From contig SCRD01000016.1 in assembly GCA_004298155.1 (NCBI GenBank), positions 62,001 to 126,000 of the forward strand: a DNA stretch of 64,000 nucleotides, in the 5' to 3' direction. Below, in pieces: positions 8,001 to 16,814 of this stretch (position 1 is the first letter of the stretch; each line of letters opens with the position of its first letter). The position numbers and the translations under genes were made by a program. The notes beneath the pieces are model-generated. The model did no database searches, had not been told where the DNA came from, and saw only the letters and a program-made list of their open reading frames with translations. Source of the DNA: Acidobacteriota bacterium. Its GTDB lineage: Bacteria; Acidobacteriota; Terriglobia; UBA7540.

Positions 8001-8231
8001 CTACCGGGCTTTTTCTGATGTGCGGCTGGCGATCCAATTCAGGATGCCGAGTGCCGGGACCCAATAAGGGAAAATTCCGTAGAGAGTGTCGCTCACGGAA
8101 TGCGAATAGCAGTCAATGGCCAGGAAGGTATTCGCGCAGAACAGAAGCGTGAGAACCACGGCCAGCCATCCCGCCGCCGAAACCGGCGCGTAAATCCATT
8201 TCCAGGGCTTGAACCAGATTTGATTCTTCAA
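8001..8231 (-). CDS. Small two-span membrane protein, unknown
   Basis: A 76-residue protein of unknown function. It has two hydrophobic segments (about residues 14-38 and 48-65) joined by a short polar loop, a Lys/Trp-rich N-terminus (KNQIWFKPWKW) and a charged C-terminus (RTSEKAR). It starts at TTG (8229-8231), chosen because GGAGGAG sits six bases upstream; no ATG is available. It lies between REP-like elements, and I see no partner gene. Confidence 0.55.
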   Translation of the reverse strand: MKNQIWFKPWKWIYAPVSAAGWLAVVLTLLFCANTFLAIDCYSHSVSDTLYGIFPYWVPALGILNWIASRTSEKAR

Positions 8232-8250
8232 GAGGGGCTCCTCCGAATTC

Positions 8251-8276
8251 TGTAGCGCGTTCTTTACGGCCCGCGG
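8251..8276 (+). repeat. REP-like palindrome, forward copy (R7)
   Basis: TGTAGCGCG-TTC-TTTACGGCCCGCGG, the R1/R4 type with a partly degraded 5' stem arm. Confidence 0.7.
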
Positions 8277-8307
8277 CTCGTCATTTGAAATAACATCTAA
8301 GAACTAA

Positions 8308-8337
8308 GAACCGCAGGCCGTAAAGGCCTGCGCTACA
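8308..8337 (-). repeat. REP-like palindrome, inverted copy (R8)
   Basis: GAACCGCAGGCC-GTAAA-GGCCTGCGCTACA, the inverted partner of R7 31 bp away. It lies just upstream of recJ. Confidence 0.8.
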
Positions 8338-8419
8338 AATCCCGGTGGTGGGAGATACCGGCGCTAGAGCATTTGCCGTTGCAACCCTTCGCGCGAACTG
8401 TCAACATGATCTTCACGCG

Positions 8420-10117
8420 ATGCGGTGGAAACAAGAAACAGGCGACAATGAAACGGCAGCGCTGCTGGCGCTGGAGCTCGAGACATCTCCGCTCGTGGGG
8501 CGGCTCCTGGTGCTGCGCGGAATCACCGATCCCGAAGCAGCGCACACCTTTCTGAATCCTCGACTCGATCACCTGCACAATCCTTTTCTGATGGCCGGCA
8601 TGGATGCTGCAATCGAGAGGCTGAAGCGCGCCGTGGCCAACAGGGAAACAATTCTGATCTACGGCGACTATGACGTGGACGGCACGACGGCCGTGGTGGT
8701 GCTGCTGGCGGGGCTCGAGCGGCTCGGCGCGCGCGTCAAGGTGCACATACCCGACCGGCTGAAGGATGGCTACGGCATGCGCATCCCGGTCGTCGAGCGG
8801 GCGGCAGCCCAGGGAGTCACTGTATTGTTGAGCGTGGACACGGGTATCCGCGAGCATGAGGTGGTGGCCCGCGCCCAGGAACTGGGAATCGACTGCATCA
8901 TCACTGACCATCACCTGCCGAAAGAGTCGCTGCCGCCGGCGCACGCGCTGCTGAACCCGCGGCGGCCTGACTGCAACTATCCGGACAAAAATCTTTCGGG
9001 CGTGGGCGTGGCCTTCAAGCTGGTGCAGGGATTGCTTGGCGAGCGCATGACCGAGGCGCTGCTGCAATCCTTTCTGAAGATTGTGGCCATCGGCACCATT
9101 GCCGACGTGGTTCCGCTCGTGGGCGAGAATCGCGTGATTGCGAAGTTTGGCCTCGAGGGATTGCGGCGGCCCGTGCAGGCGGGGCTGGCCGCGCTGATGG
9201 AAGTGGCGCGCCTGGATGGCCGCACTCCCACGGCAGGTGACATCGCCTTCCGCATTGCGCCGCGCATGAACGCCGCGGGACGCATGGAAGACGCCAGTGA
9301 GGTGATCGAACTGCTGCGCACCACGAATGCCATTAAGGCGCGAAAGATTGCCGGCCACCTGGACCAGTTGAACAGCGAGCGGCAGCGTGCAGAAGAAGCG
9401 ATATTGAACGAGATTGATGAGAGGGTGAAGGCGCGGCCGGAAATCGGCGAGCGCTACAGCCTGGTGTTTGCGGGCGAAGGCTGGCATCGGGGAGTGATCG
9501 GGATTGTGGCGCAGCGAGTGGTGGAGCGCCATTACCGCCCGACGCTGGTGATTGGAGTAGAAGACGGCGCTGGACAAGGATCGGGCCGTTCGATCGCAAA
9601 CTTCCACTTGCTGGACGCGCTGACCGATTGTGAGAACGTCTTTGAACGGTACGGCGGGCACGCGGCCGCGGCAGGATTCGCTCTGGCGGCTGACCGAATC
9701 GGAGAATTGACGGAACGGTTTGAAGCCTACGCGCGAAGGTCGCTGGCGCCGCATGACCTGGTGCCTCTGCTGCGCGTGGATGCGGAAGTCGATCTCGACC
9801 AGATGACCTGGCCGGTGTATGAGCAGTTGAAACGCATGGAGCCGTTTGGCATGGGAAATCCCACTCCGGTGTTTGTGGCGCGCGGGCTGCGGCTGACGCT
9901 TCCGCCGCGTGTGGTGGGGGAAAAACATTTGAAACTGAAGGTGGCGAACGGCTCGCACGATTGGGACGCCATCGGATGGAGAAAAAGCGAGCAGGCAAAA
10001 TTGCTGGGGACGGGCGATGCCATCGACGTGGCGTTTACGCTGGATGAAAATACCTACCAGGGAATGTCATCACTGCAAATGGTGATCAAGGATTTCCAGA
10101 TAACCGGCGGCCGATAG
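8420..10117 (+). CDS. recJ: Single-stranded-DNA-specific exonuclease RecJ
   Basis: A 565-residue DHH-family 5'-3' ssDNA exonuclease used in recombination and mismatch/base-excision repair. Motifs are in order: RGI..P..A..FLNPRL near the N-terminus, the DHH phosphoesterase motifs YGDYDVDG, SVDTGI, ITDHH (motif III), and NPRRPDC, then SGVGVAFK. The DHHA1 part carries GEGWHRGVIGIVAQRVVE and YGGHAAAAGF, followed by an OB-like tail. Length matches the family (E. coli 577). The start at 8420 (MRWK) is chosen because RecJ proteins begin at this point; no clear ribosome-binding site is seen and a start further upstream (8345) is possible. REP-like element R8 lies immediately upstream. Confidence 0.93.
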   Translation: MRWKQETGDNETAALLALELETSPLVGRLLVLRGITDPEAAHTFLNPRLDHLHNPFLMAGMDAAIERLKRAVANRETILIYGDYDVDGTTAVVVLLAGLERLGARVKVHIPDRLKDGYGMRIPVVERAAAQGVTVLLSVDTGIREHEVVARAQELGIDCIITDHHLPKESLPPAHALLNPRRPDCNYPDKNLSGVGVAFKLVQGLLGERMTEALLQSFLKIVAIGTIADVVPLVGENRVIAKFGLEGLRRPVQAGLAALMEVARLDGRTPTAGDIAFRIAPRMNAAGRMEDASEVIELLRTTNAIKARKIAGHLDQLNSERQRAEEAILNEIDERVKARPEIGERYSLVFAGEGWHRGVIGIVAQRVVERHYRPTLVIGVEDGAGQGSGRSIANFHLLDALTDCENVFERYGGHAAAAGFALAADRIGELTERFEAYARRSLAPHDLVPLLRVDAEVDLDQMTWPVYEQLKRMEPFGMGNPTPVFVARGLRLTLPPRVVGEKHLKLKVANGSHDWDAIGWRKSEQAKLLGTGDAIDVAFTLDENTYQGMSSLQMVIKDFQITGGR

Positions 10118-10522
10118 CGCAGGGACTTGCGGCGTGGCGCTCTTGCGTTCGAGGTTCAGAGAGCGCAGGGCGGGCAACGCATGGGTTTCGCGGTTTGGAA
10201 TGCGTGCAGGGCCGTGGGGCTGGTGGCGAGCGGCGCAGAGGCTCACTCAAGTAGGCTACATACAGTCGGAACGCCTTGAGGTGGGACGTGTGAGACGTTT
10301 GAGACGGTTTTTGTAAAATCGTAAAGTGTTGATAATAATATTGTTGATGAGAATTAAAGCCGCTCATTTGCGCGATTCTTTAAATTGTTGTTCAAATAAC
10401 GAACAGTGGGCAAATTTTACCTGGTCCGTTGGATTCAGGCTAGAAAGCGTGAACTGCCGGAATCCAGGAGAATACTTCCCTGCCGGGGTTTAGAATAGAG
10501 GGCGGAGAATGTAGGCGGGCTA
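10118..10522. other. Intergenic region upstream of the lptCA-rpoN block
   Basis: No gene is seen. The first half is GC-rich. The segment at about 10310-10400 is strikingly AT-rich and is the likely place for the promoter of the long co-oriented block that follows, but I find no box pair that I would defend (a TTGATA near 10328 lacks a good -10). Confidence 0.4.
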
Positions 10523-12871
10523 GTGAACGGCAGCATTCAACGACACGTCCGGGGCAGGCGCTGGATCAAGTTGCTGACCGGTGCAGGGCTGGTGATCACG
10601 GCCGGGATCGTCCTGGGAACTTACTGGCTGGGCAGGGCCCCGCAGCAGGCGCCGCTGTCCAAACCTCCCGAGCTTCCGAAGGACGCGAACCAGCAGCTTT
10701 CCGGAGTCACGTTTACCCGGTCGGACAATGGACAGCAGCTTTTTGTCATCCATGCTGCTCGCACGTTGGCCTACAAGCAGGGCGGCTCGACTTTGTTGAA
10801 AGACGTCTACGTGGAGTTCTTCGGGCGTTCTGGAAACCGTTACGACATTCTCCGAACTTCGGAGGGAGAATACAACACTTTGACCGGGAACCTTTCAACG
10901 CCCGGCGATGTTGAGCTGGTGCTGAACGCCTCGCCCAGCCAGCTGAAAACACTGGAAGCCAATCCCGACGAGCCCATCGATCAGGCGCCTGCCGACACCA
11001 ATGCTGCACGCCAGCCTGTGTATATCAGAACATCCAAGGTGATTTCCACCGAGCATGGGACGCAGCTCGAGAGCGACACTCCGGTACGGTTCCGTCTGGG
11101 GGACGTTTCCGGATCTGCGCGCGGACTCATTTACGGCAGCGACAAGAGCGAGATTACGCTGGAGCAGGACGTGCTTGCAGCGTTCCATCCCCCGAAGGGG
11201 GCGCAGGCGGGCATGCCCATTGAGGTGTCCGCCAGCCGCCTTCACTATGCCGGTACTGCCGAGGGGGTGCAACTTTGGGGGCCGGTGAAAGTCCACCAGG
11301 GTGATCGAGTTGTTACGGCAAGCCAGGGGTTGATTTCGATGAATGGGCAAAACCGCGTTACGCAGGTTCTGCTGCAAGGCAATGTTCACGCTCTCGACAA
11401 CACGCCGGGCGGTCAACTGAAACTGCAGTCCGACGTGATGCGAGGGCATCTTAATCCCGTGACAAGCCGCCTGAGCACACTTGTCGCGGCGGGCCGCGTG
11501 CGGGGTGTATCCACGCAGGGCGGCGCGCTGAGCCAGGTTGAAGCGCATGAAGTTGATCTGAACTTCGATCCCACCACTCACGTTCCGGCTAATGGCGCGG
11601 CGACGGGTGAAGCCCATCTGACAATTACCCAGTCAAAGAGCAGGCAAGATGGTCATTCAGCATCGCAGACGCCGGGCGGAAAGATCGCGAAGGAAGAAAT
11701 TGCAACCGAAAAGGTGCTGTTCTCTTTTCGGCCCAGGGGTAAAAATCTCAAGGAGGCCCAAACGGCTGGGCCCGGGACACTGGTTCTTTATCCAGAAAAT
11801 CCCAGGGCTGGAGACAGGACGGTGACGGCGGCGAAGTTTCTGATGGCCTTTGATTCGGCTAGCCACCTCGAATCGCTTCGCGGAACCGGTGGAACTCGCA
11901 TTGTCTCCTCTCCGCCGCGAGATTCACGCAACCAGGCCCCGGCGGTTTCGACCGCACACGAAATGGTGGCGACTCTTGACCCAGCCACTGAAGTAGTACA
12001 AACGATCCAGCAGAGCGGTGATTTCCATTTCAACAATGGAGCGCTTGAGGCGAAGGCTGACCAGGCCCGTGACTTTGCGCGCGAGCAGAAACTGGTTTTA
12101 ACCGGGCGCCCGGAGATTTGGGACTCGAGCACTCGGGCGCGCGCCGACCAGATTGTTGTGCTGCTTGCCTCAGACAAGGCGGAAGGGATCGGCGGCGTTC
12201 ATGCCATTCACACTGATCCTAAGGACCCATCAGCGCTTCCCACCAGCGTGGTAGCTCAGCGCATGATCGCCGACCGCAGCAGCCAGGTAGTCCACTACGA
12301 AGGGCACGTTCGGGCCTGGCGCGGGACTGATGTAGTAGAGTCGCCGTCGCTGGATGTCTACAGGAATGAGCGCCGCGTGAGCACGAACTCCCGGGTTGTA
12401 ACATCTCACCTGCAGCCTGGGTCAGCCAAAACTGGTGCAGAGAAAGGGGGCGCGTCAGGCCCGAAGCCTATCACGATTCGGGCAGACCGGCTTGACTACT
12501 TTGATGAGGGCCGGAAGGCGCGCTACGCCGGCAACGTTGAGTTCGAGACGGAAGACACGCGGATACAGGGAGACCGGCTGGATGTTTATTTTTCATCCGG
12601 CCAGAAGCCGGGGGATTCCGAAGTGGATCGTGCCGAGGCGGAAGGACATGTGAAGATTGTGCAGCCCTTGCGTTATGCTAAGGGGGAGAACGCAGTTTAT
12701 GACGCGCAGACGGGAAAAGTGGTGATGACGGGGGGACCGCCGACAGTTTACGACGCCGAAAAAGGATCAATAACAGGGCAACGTTTGACCTTCTATATTC
12801 ACAATGACCGGTTGCTCGTCGATGGCAGCGCCAATTTTCCCGTCACTTCTAAACACCGTGTCTCGCAGTGA
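10523..12871 (+). CDS. Fused LptC-LptA-like LPS transport protein
   Basis: A 782-residue bitopic protein of LPS export. It begins with a basic stretch and one membrane span (about residues 16-36), then an LptC-like periplasmic domain (about 50-180, with GVTFTRSDNGQQLFVIHA and LKDVYVEFF). A long middle part of repeated beta-jelly-roll strands follows, and a C-terminal OstA/LptA domain lies at about 650-770 (ITIRADRLDYFDEGRKARY, AEGHVKIVQ, GNVEFETEDTRIQGDRL). LptC and LptA are separate in E. coli (about 190 residues each), so this is a much enlarged bridge protein. It starts at GTG (10523) with a weak GGAGAAT upstream. Six bases separate it from lptB, so it is surely co-transcribed. Confidence 0.8.
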   Translation: MNGSIQRHVRGRRWIKLLTGAGLVITAGIVLGTYWLGRAPQQAPLSKPPELPKDANQQLSGVTFTRSDNGQQLFVIHAARTLAYKQGGSTLLKDVYVEFFGRSGNRYDILRTSEGEYNTLTGNLSTPGDVELVLNASPSQLKTLEANPDEPIDQAPADTNAARQPVYIRTSKVISTEHGTQLESDTPVRFRLGDVSGSARGLIYGSDKSEITLEQDVLAAFHPPKGAQAGMPIEVSASRLHYAGTAEGVQLWGPVKVHQGDRVVTASQGLISMNGQNRVTQVLLQGNVHALDNTPGGQLKLQSDVMRGHLNPVTSRLSTLVAAGRVRGVSTQGGALSQVEAHEVDLNFDPTTHVPANGAATGEAHLTITQSKSRQDGHSASQTPGGKIAKEEIATEKVLFSFRPRGKNLKEAQTAGPGTLVLYPENPRAGDRTVTAAKFLMAFDSASHLESLRGTGGTRIVSSPPRDSRNQAPAVSTAHEMVATLDPATEVVQTIQQSGDFHFNNGALEAKADQARDFAREQKLVLTGRPEIWDSSTRARADQIVVLLASDKAEGIGGVHAIHTDPKDPSALPTSVVAQRMIADRSSQVVHYEGHVRAWRGTDVVESPSLDVYRNERRVSTNSRVVTSHLQPGSAKTGAEKGGASGPKPITIRADRLDYFDEGRKARYAGNVEFETEDTRIQGDRLDVYFSSGQKPGDSEVDRAEAEGHVKIVQPLRYAKGENAVYDAQTGKVVMTGGPPTVYDAEKGSITGQRLTFYIHNDRLLVDGSANFPVTSKHRVSQ

Positions 12872-12877
12872 GCGACG

Positions 12878-13606
12878 ATGCATACTCTCTCCACTGTTGA
12901 CCTGAACAAGGCATACAAAGGCCGCAAGGTTGTTGACAACATCAGCCTGACCATCGCCCAGGGCGAGGTTGTCGGCCTGTTGGGTCCGAACGGGGCGGGC
13001 AAAACGACCACGTTCTACATTATCGTCGGCCTTGCCAGCCCGGATTCCGGCCAGGTGGTTCTAGACGACACAGATATTACCGCCTATCCGATGTATTTGA
13101 GGGCGCGGAGCGGGATCAGCTATCTTCCGCAGGAACCGTCGATCTTTCGCAAGCTGACCGTGGAAGAAAATGTTCTGGCCGTACTGGAAACCCTCCCGCT
13201 CAGCGCGCACCAGCGCCGCGAACGCCTCGAAGAATTACTCGAAGAGCTTGGATTGCAACACGTTAGGCGCAGTCATGGGTATCTACTATCAGGGGGCGAA
13301 AGGCGGCGGGTGGAAATTGCACGTTCCCTCGTCATCTCCCCATCGTTTATACTTCTGGATGAGCCGTTTTCCGGCATTGACCCTTTAACCGTGCTGGATA
13401 TTCAAGAGATTATCATCCGGTTAAAGGACAGCGGTATCGGTGTATTGGTCACAGACCACAACGTACGCGAGACTCTGCGGGTGACCGATCGGGCGTATAT
13501 CATCAATAACGGAAGGATCTTTCGCACCGGCTCACCCGAAGAGCTTGGGAATGACGCTGAAGTGAAAAGGATCTATCTCGGCGATAACTTCAAGCTGGTA
13601 GTGTGA
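12878..13606 (+). CDS. lptB: LPS export ABC transporter ATPase LptB
   Basis: A 242-residue cytoplasmic ATPase that powers LPS extraction with LptFG. Visible motifs are Walker [10 protein letters not shown] (about residues 36-44), the Q-loop region [10 protein letters not shown], signature LSGGERRR, Walker B FILLDEPF with GIDP, and H-switch [19 protein letters not shown] and the overall length are diagnostic of LptB rather than a generic ABC ATPase. It lies between lptCA and rpoN as in the classical proteobacterial locus. Its stop overlaps the rpoN start (TGATG), pointing to translational coupling. lptF/lptG are not in the window. Confidence 0.95.
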   Translation: MHTLSTVDLNKAYKGRKVVDNISLTIAQGEVVGLLGPNGAGKTTTFYIIVGLASPDSGQVVLDDTDITAYPMYLRARSGISYLPQEPSIFRKLTVEENVLAVLETLPLSAHQRRERLEELLEELGLQHVRRSHGYLLSGGERRRVEIARSLVISPSFILLDEPFSGIDPLTVLDIQEIIIRLKDSGIGVLVTDHNVRETLRVTDRAYIINNGRIFRTGSPEELGNDAEVKRIYLGDNFKLVV

Positions 13607-15060
13607 TGGGCGGAACTCAACCAAGAATCGGTCTGAACCTCAAGGTGGCGCAGAAGCAGATCCTGACGCCCGGCCTTGTGCAGATGGTCAGTGTGCTGGC
13701 CCTGAACAGGCTGGAACTGCGCGAGATGATTAATGAGGAAATGATCGCCAACCCGGTTCTCGAAGAGGTGCCCGAGGACGCTCCCTCGATGGAGGAGGTT
13801 GCCCAAAAAGTTGACGTCAACGGGACAGCGGAACTCCTTCCTGATGAAAACCACGCGGAAAACGGTAAACGGGATTCCTTTGAGGAGATTGATTTCGGGT
13901 CCTTTTTCCGTGATTACCTGGACCCGGGCTTCAAGGCCCCAGCCGGCGAAGTTTATGAAAAGACCTCATTCGAAAACTTCCTTTCCCAGCCATCGTCCTT
14001 AGCAGACCATTTGGAATGGCAGTTGAGCGTTTCCAGGTGCTCAAAGGCGGTTCGGAGCGCGGCGGACTCGATAATCGGGAATCTCAACGAAGACGGATAT
14101 CTGACGGCCTCGGTGGAGGAGATTGCCCGGACCGGTGGCCACGAGCAGGGCGATGTTGAAGCAGCGCTGGCGCTTGTCCACGAGTTTGACCCACTCGGCG
14201 TTGCAGCAAGGGACGTTCGCGAGTGCCTTCTAATTCAGCTCCGCACCATGGCTCCTGAAAGCACCCTCGCGGCACAGATTGTTTCCGACCATCTGAAGCT
14301 GCTCCAGAACAAGCATTACCGGGAAATTGCCCGTGCGCTCGACCGGCCGGTCCCTGCCGTCGAGAGGGCCATTGAGATCATCCGCAAGCTTGATCCCCGG
14401 CCCGGCCAGCGATACAACAAGACGCAGCCTCAACTGATTGAACCAGACGTTTTTATTGTGAAGACAAGCAGCGGGTATGAAGTCCGCCTGAATGAGGATG
14501 GAGTGCCCCAGTTACGTCTCAGCCGGCAATACCGGCGGCTGCTCTCGGACGGGGCCGCTACGCGGGAGGTGCGCAGCTATGTGAAGGAGCGCTGCAACTC
14601 CGCATTACAACTCATCAAGAACATCGAGCAGCGCAAGCATACCATCGTGCGGGTGTGTGAATCCATTATTCAACGCCAGGGTGAATTCCTTGAGAAAGGT
14701 ATCGATTTTCTGCGGCCCATGATGATCAAAGAGGTGGCCGAAGAAGTCGGCGTTCATCCCTCGACTGTCAGCCGTGCTGTTGCCAACAAATATGCTCACA
14801 CGCCACAGGGTGTTTACGAGCTCCGCTACTTCTTTTCTGAATCCGTCCAGGGTCCGCGCGGAGGAGATACCTCTCTGATCCGCTTGAAGCGGATTGTGAA
14901 GAGCATGATTGAAGAAGAAGATCCCGCCCGTCCCCTCACTGACGAAAGCATCATGCAACATCTGCGTGAACAGGGCTTCAACGTGACCCGCCGGACGGTG
15001 GCGAAATACCGCGAAGACATGAAGATTCCCAGTACGCACCAGCGTCGGGTTAAGGGATGA
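13606..15060 (+). CDS. rpoN: RNA polymerase sigma-54 factor
   Basis: A 484-residue sigma-54. The N-terminal activator-interacting region (GLNLKVAQKQILTPGLVQMV, about residues 7-27) is followed by an acidic linker, the core-binding domain and the helix-turn-helix. The RpoN box RRTVAKYRE, which contacts the -24 element, sits near the C-terminus (about residue 463). The ATG at 13606 overlaps the lptB stop; a GTG one codon earlier is possible. Two sigma-54 activators with GAFTGA loops are encoded at 33-36 kb in this window, so the factor has local clients. Confidence 0.95.
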   Translation: MGGTQPRIGLNLKVAQKQILTPGLVQMVSVLALNRLELREMINEEMIANPVLEEVPEDAPSMEEVAQKVDVNGTAELLPDENHAENGKRDSFEEIDFGSFFRDYLDPGFKAPAGEVYEKTSFENFLSQPSSLADHLEWQLSVSRCSKAVRSAADSIIGNLNEDGYLTASVEEIARTGGHEQGDVEAALALVHEFDPLGVAARDVRECLLIQLRTMAPESTLAAQIVSDHLKLLQNKHYREIARALDRPVPAVERAIEIIRKLDPRPGQRYNKTQPQLIEPDVFIVKTSSGYEVRLNEDGVPQLRLSRQYRRLLSDGAATREVRSYVKERCNSALQLIKNIEQRKHTIVRVCESIIQRQGEFLEKGIDFLRPMMIKEVAEEVGVHPSTVSRAVANKYAHTPQGVYELRYFFSESVQGPRGGDTSLIRLKRIVKSMIEEEDPARPLTDESIMQHLREQGFNVTRRTVAKYREDMKIPSTHQRRVKG

Positions 15061-15110
15061 ACAATCCTGCCGCATCGCCAATTCGAAAGACGGTCAAGGG
15101 AGGTGCTGTT

Positions 15111-15647
15111 ATGGATGTCGATTTCACGGGACGTCAAGTGAATGTGACTGCCGGACTGCGCCAATATACCCACCAGCGCCTTAGAAAACTCGGCAGACTG
15201 CTCCCAGGTGATCCCAAGCTGCATGTGATCCTTACGGCGGAAAAGCACGGCCGCTCGGTCGAAATTACAGCCACTTTCCCCGACCAGACGCTGGTGAGCG
15301 TCATGAAGGCCGGCGATAATCGAGGCGCCATCAAGGGAGCTCTCGACAAGCTGGAGCGGCAGGCTGTGCGGCGCCTCGAGCGCAAGCGGACGAAGAAGCG
15401 TCGCCCCAAACCCACGTCTAAGATTACGCTGAACGTTTTCCGGAGCAGCCAGGTTGACCACGAGGCACGCATCGCGATTGAATCCGAACGCCTTCCGGTG
15501 AAACCGATGACGATTGAAGAGGCCATCGAGTCCCTTGGAGCAATCAAGAGCGGATTGGTTGTCTTTCGCAACTCCGAAAGTGAGCGTGTGAATGTCGTCT
15601 ATCGTCGGCCCGACGGAAAACTGGGACTGGTAGAACCAGAACCTTAG
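15111..15647 (+). CDS. hpf: Long-form ribosome hibernation promoting factor
   Basis: A 178-residue protein that dimerises 70S ribosomes in stationary phase. The N-terminal Ribosomal_S30AE domain (about residues 1-95; FTGRQVNVTAGLRQYTHQRL, LERQAVRRLERKR) is joined by a basic linker to the C-terminal dimerisation domain (about 122-178; KPMTIEEAIE, VFRNSESERVNVVYRR). The start at 15111 follows AAGGGAGGTG at ideal spacing. A longer frame from 15057, overlapping the rpoN stop, lacks such a site. The position directly after rpoN is the conserved one. The usual next gene (ptsN or hprK) is missing. Confidence 0.92.
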   Translation: MDVDFTGRQVNVTAGLRQYTHQRLRKLGRLLPGDPKLHVILTAEKHGRSVEITATFPDQTLVSVMKAGDNRGAIKGALDKLERQAVRRLERKRTKKRRPKPTSKITLNVFRSSQVDHEARIAIESERLPVKPMTIEEAIESLGAIKSGLVVFRNSESERVNVVYRRPDGKLGLVEPEP

Positions 15648-15854
15648 GACCCGAATTCAACCGGTAATTGTCGTGGCACATACGTCGAAGTGTTATTTGA
15701 TGTATGGGCCGAATGGAACGTGGCCATCACCCGGCGCGGCCTTCGTATCGTTGCAGTCCCGCGCGGAACTCGGGGTTCCTGACTTTGGATATCCGACAAA
15801 GGCCATGGATTTTGCAGGAACCGAAACCCTAAGCAATCCGGATGTGCAGCGCGC

Positions 15855-16751
15855 ATGAAGAAGAAGGGCCATTCCAGAAAGATAACTCGCCGCCTCGTTG
15901 TGATCACTGGCCTGAGCGGCTCGGGCAAGGGCTCAGCGCTGAAGGCCTTTGAAGATCTGGGCTACTACTGCGTTGATAACCTGCCGGTCGGGCTGATTCC
16001 CAAATTCGCCGACATGTGCGCGGCGCCCGCAAGCCACATCCGGCGTTCGGCGGTGGTGGTCGACATTCGCGAAGGTGAATCCCTCAGCCAGCTTCCTGTT
16101 GCTTACCAACGCCTGGGCCGCGACGGCCTGAATGTGGCGCTGGTTTTTCTTGAAGCCTCCGATGAGGCGCTGATTCATAGATTTGAAGAGACCCGCCGGC
16201 CCCACCCTCTGGGCCGTAACCTGCCGGTCCGCGAGGGCATCCGCCTCGAGCGATCTCTGCTCAAGCCCATGCGCCACCTGGCCGACACTGTAATTGATAC
16301 CAGCCGGATGAACGTGCACGAGCTTCGCCAGCTCATCCAGGACCGGTTTGGAGGTCGCCGGCGCAAGACCATGCTGGTTTCGGTCCTGTCGTTCGGGTTT
16401 AAGCACGGGGTTCCGCACGATGCTGACCTGGTCTTCGACGTTCGTTTCCTGCCAAACCCCAACTTCGTTACAGGCCTGCGCGAAAAATCCGGGATCGACG
16501 CGGAGGTGAGGGAATACGTGGAGTCGCAGGCCCTGACCCGCGAATTTATCAGCCGCGTTTCGGACTTCCTCCTGTTCCTGCTGCCGAACTACGTCCGCGA
16601 AGGCAAGAGTTACCTGACCATTGCCATCGGCTGCACCGGCGGACGGCATCGCTCTGTAGCCCTTGCCGAGCACATCGGCGACCTTCTGGATGAAGAGGGA
16701 TTCAAGACCAAAGTTATTCATCGCGACCTGCAGCGGAACCATTCCGACTGA
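15855..16751 (+). CDS. rapZ: RapZ-type P-loop nucleotide-binding RNase adaptor
   Basis: A 298-residue RapZ/YvcJ family protein. In E. coli it steers RNase E to the small RNA GlmZ and so controls amino-sugar supply for the envelope. Walker A GLSGSGKGS is at about residues 19-27 and the conserved GYYCVDNLP follows. DTSRMNVHELR and SFGFKHGVPHDADLVFDVRF are hallmark segments, and the C-terminal domain ends with IAIGCTGGRHRSV, the RNA/metabolite-binding part. The ATG overlaps the end of an unsupported short frame. The link with the neighbouring LPS export genes suggests envelope-precursor control, although GlmZ itself is not known outside enterobacteria. Confidence 0.93.
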   Translation: MKKKGHSRKITRRLVVITGLSGSGKGSALKAFEDLGYYCVDNLPVGLIPKFADMCAAPASHIRRSAVVVDIREGESLSQLPVAYQRLGRDGLNVALVFLEASDEALIHRFEETRRPHPLGRNLPVREGIRLERSLLKPMRHLADTVIDTSRMNVHELRQLIQDRFGGRRRKTMLVSVLSFGFKHGVPHDADLVFDVRFLPNPNFVTGLREKSGIDAEVREYVESQALTREFISRVSDFLLFLLPNYVREGKSYLTIAIGCTGGRHRSVALAEHIGDLLDEEGFKTKVIHRDLQRNHSD

Positions 16752-16814
16752 AGGCATCTGCGGGTTGGAACGTTACATTCAGGCAAATCAGGACCGTAGA
16801 GAGACTTGCGCAAG

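Noticed and set aside
8333-9958. 541-codon open frame antisense to recJ
   Set aside because: It is the mirror frame of a high-GC gene with full DHH-family motifs on the other strand; the translation is His/Arg-rich without any recognisable domain.
15673-15858. 61-codon frame between hpf and rapZ
   Set aside because: GTG start without a ribosome-binding site and no recognisable content; kept only as a question in the findings.
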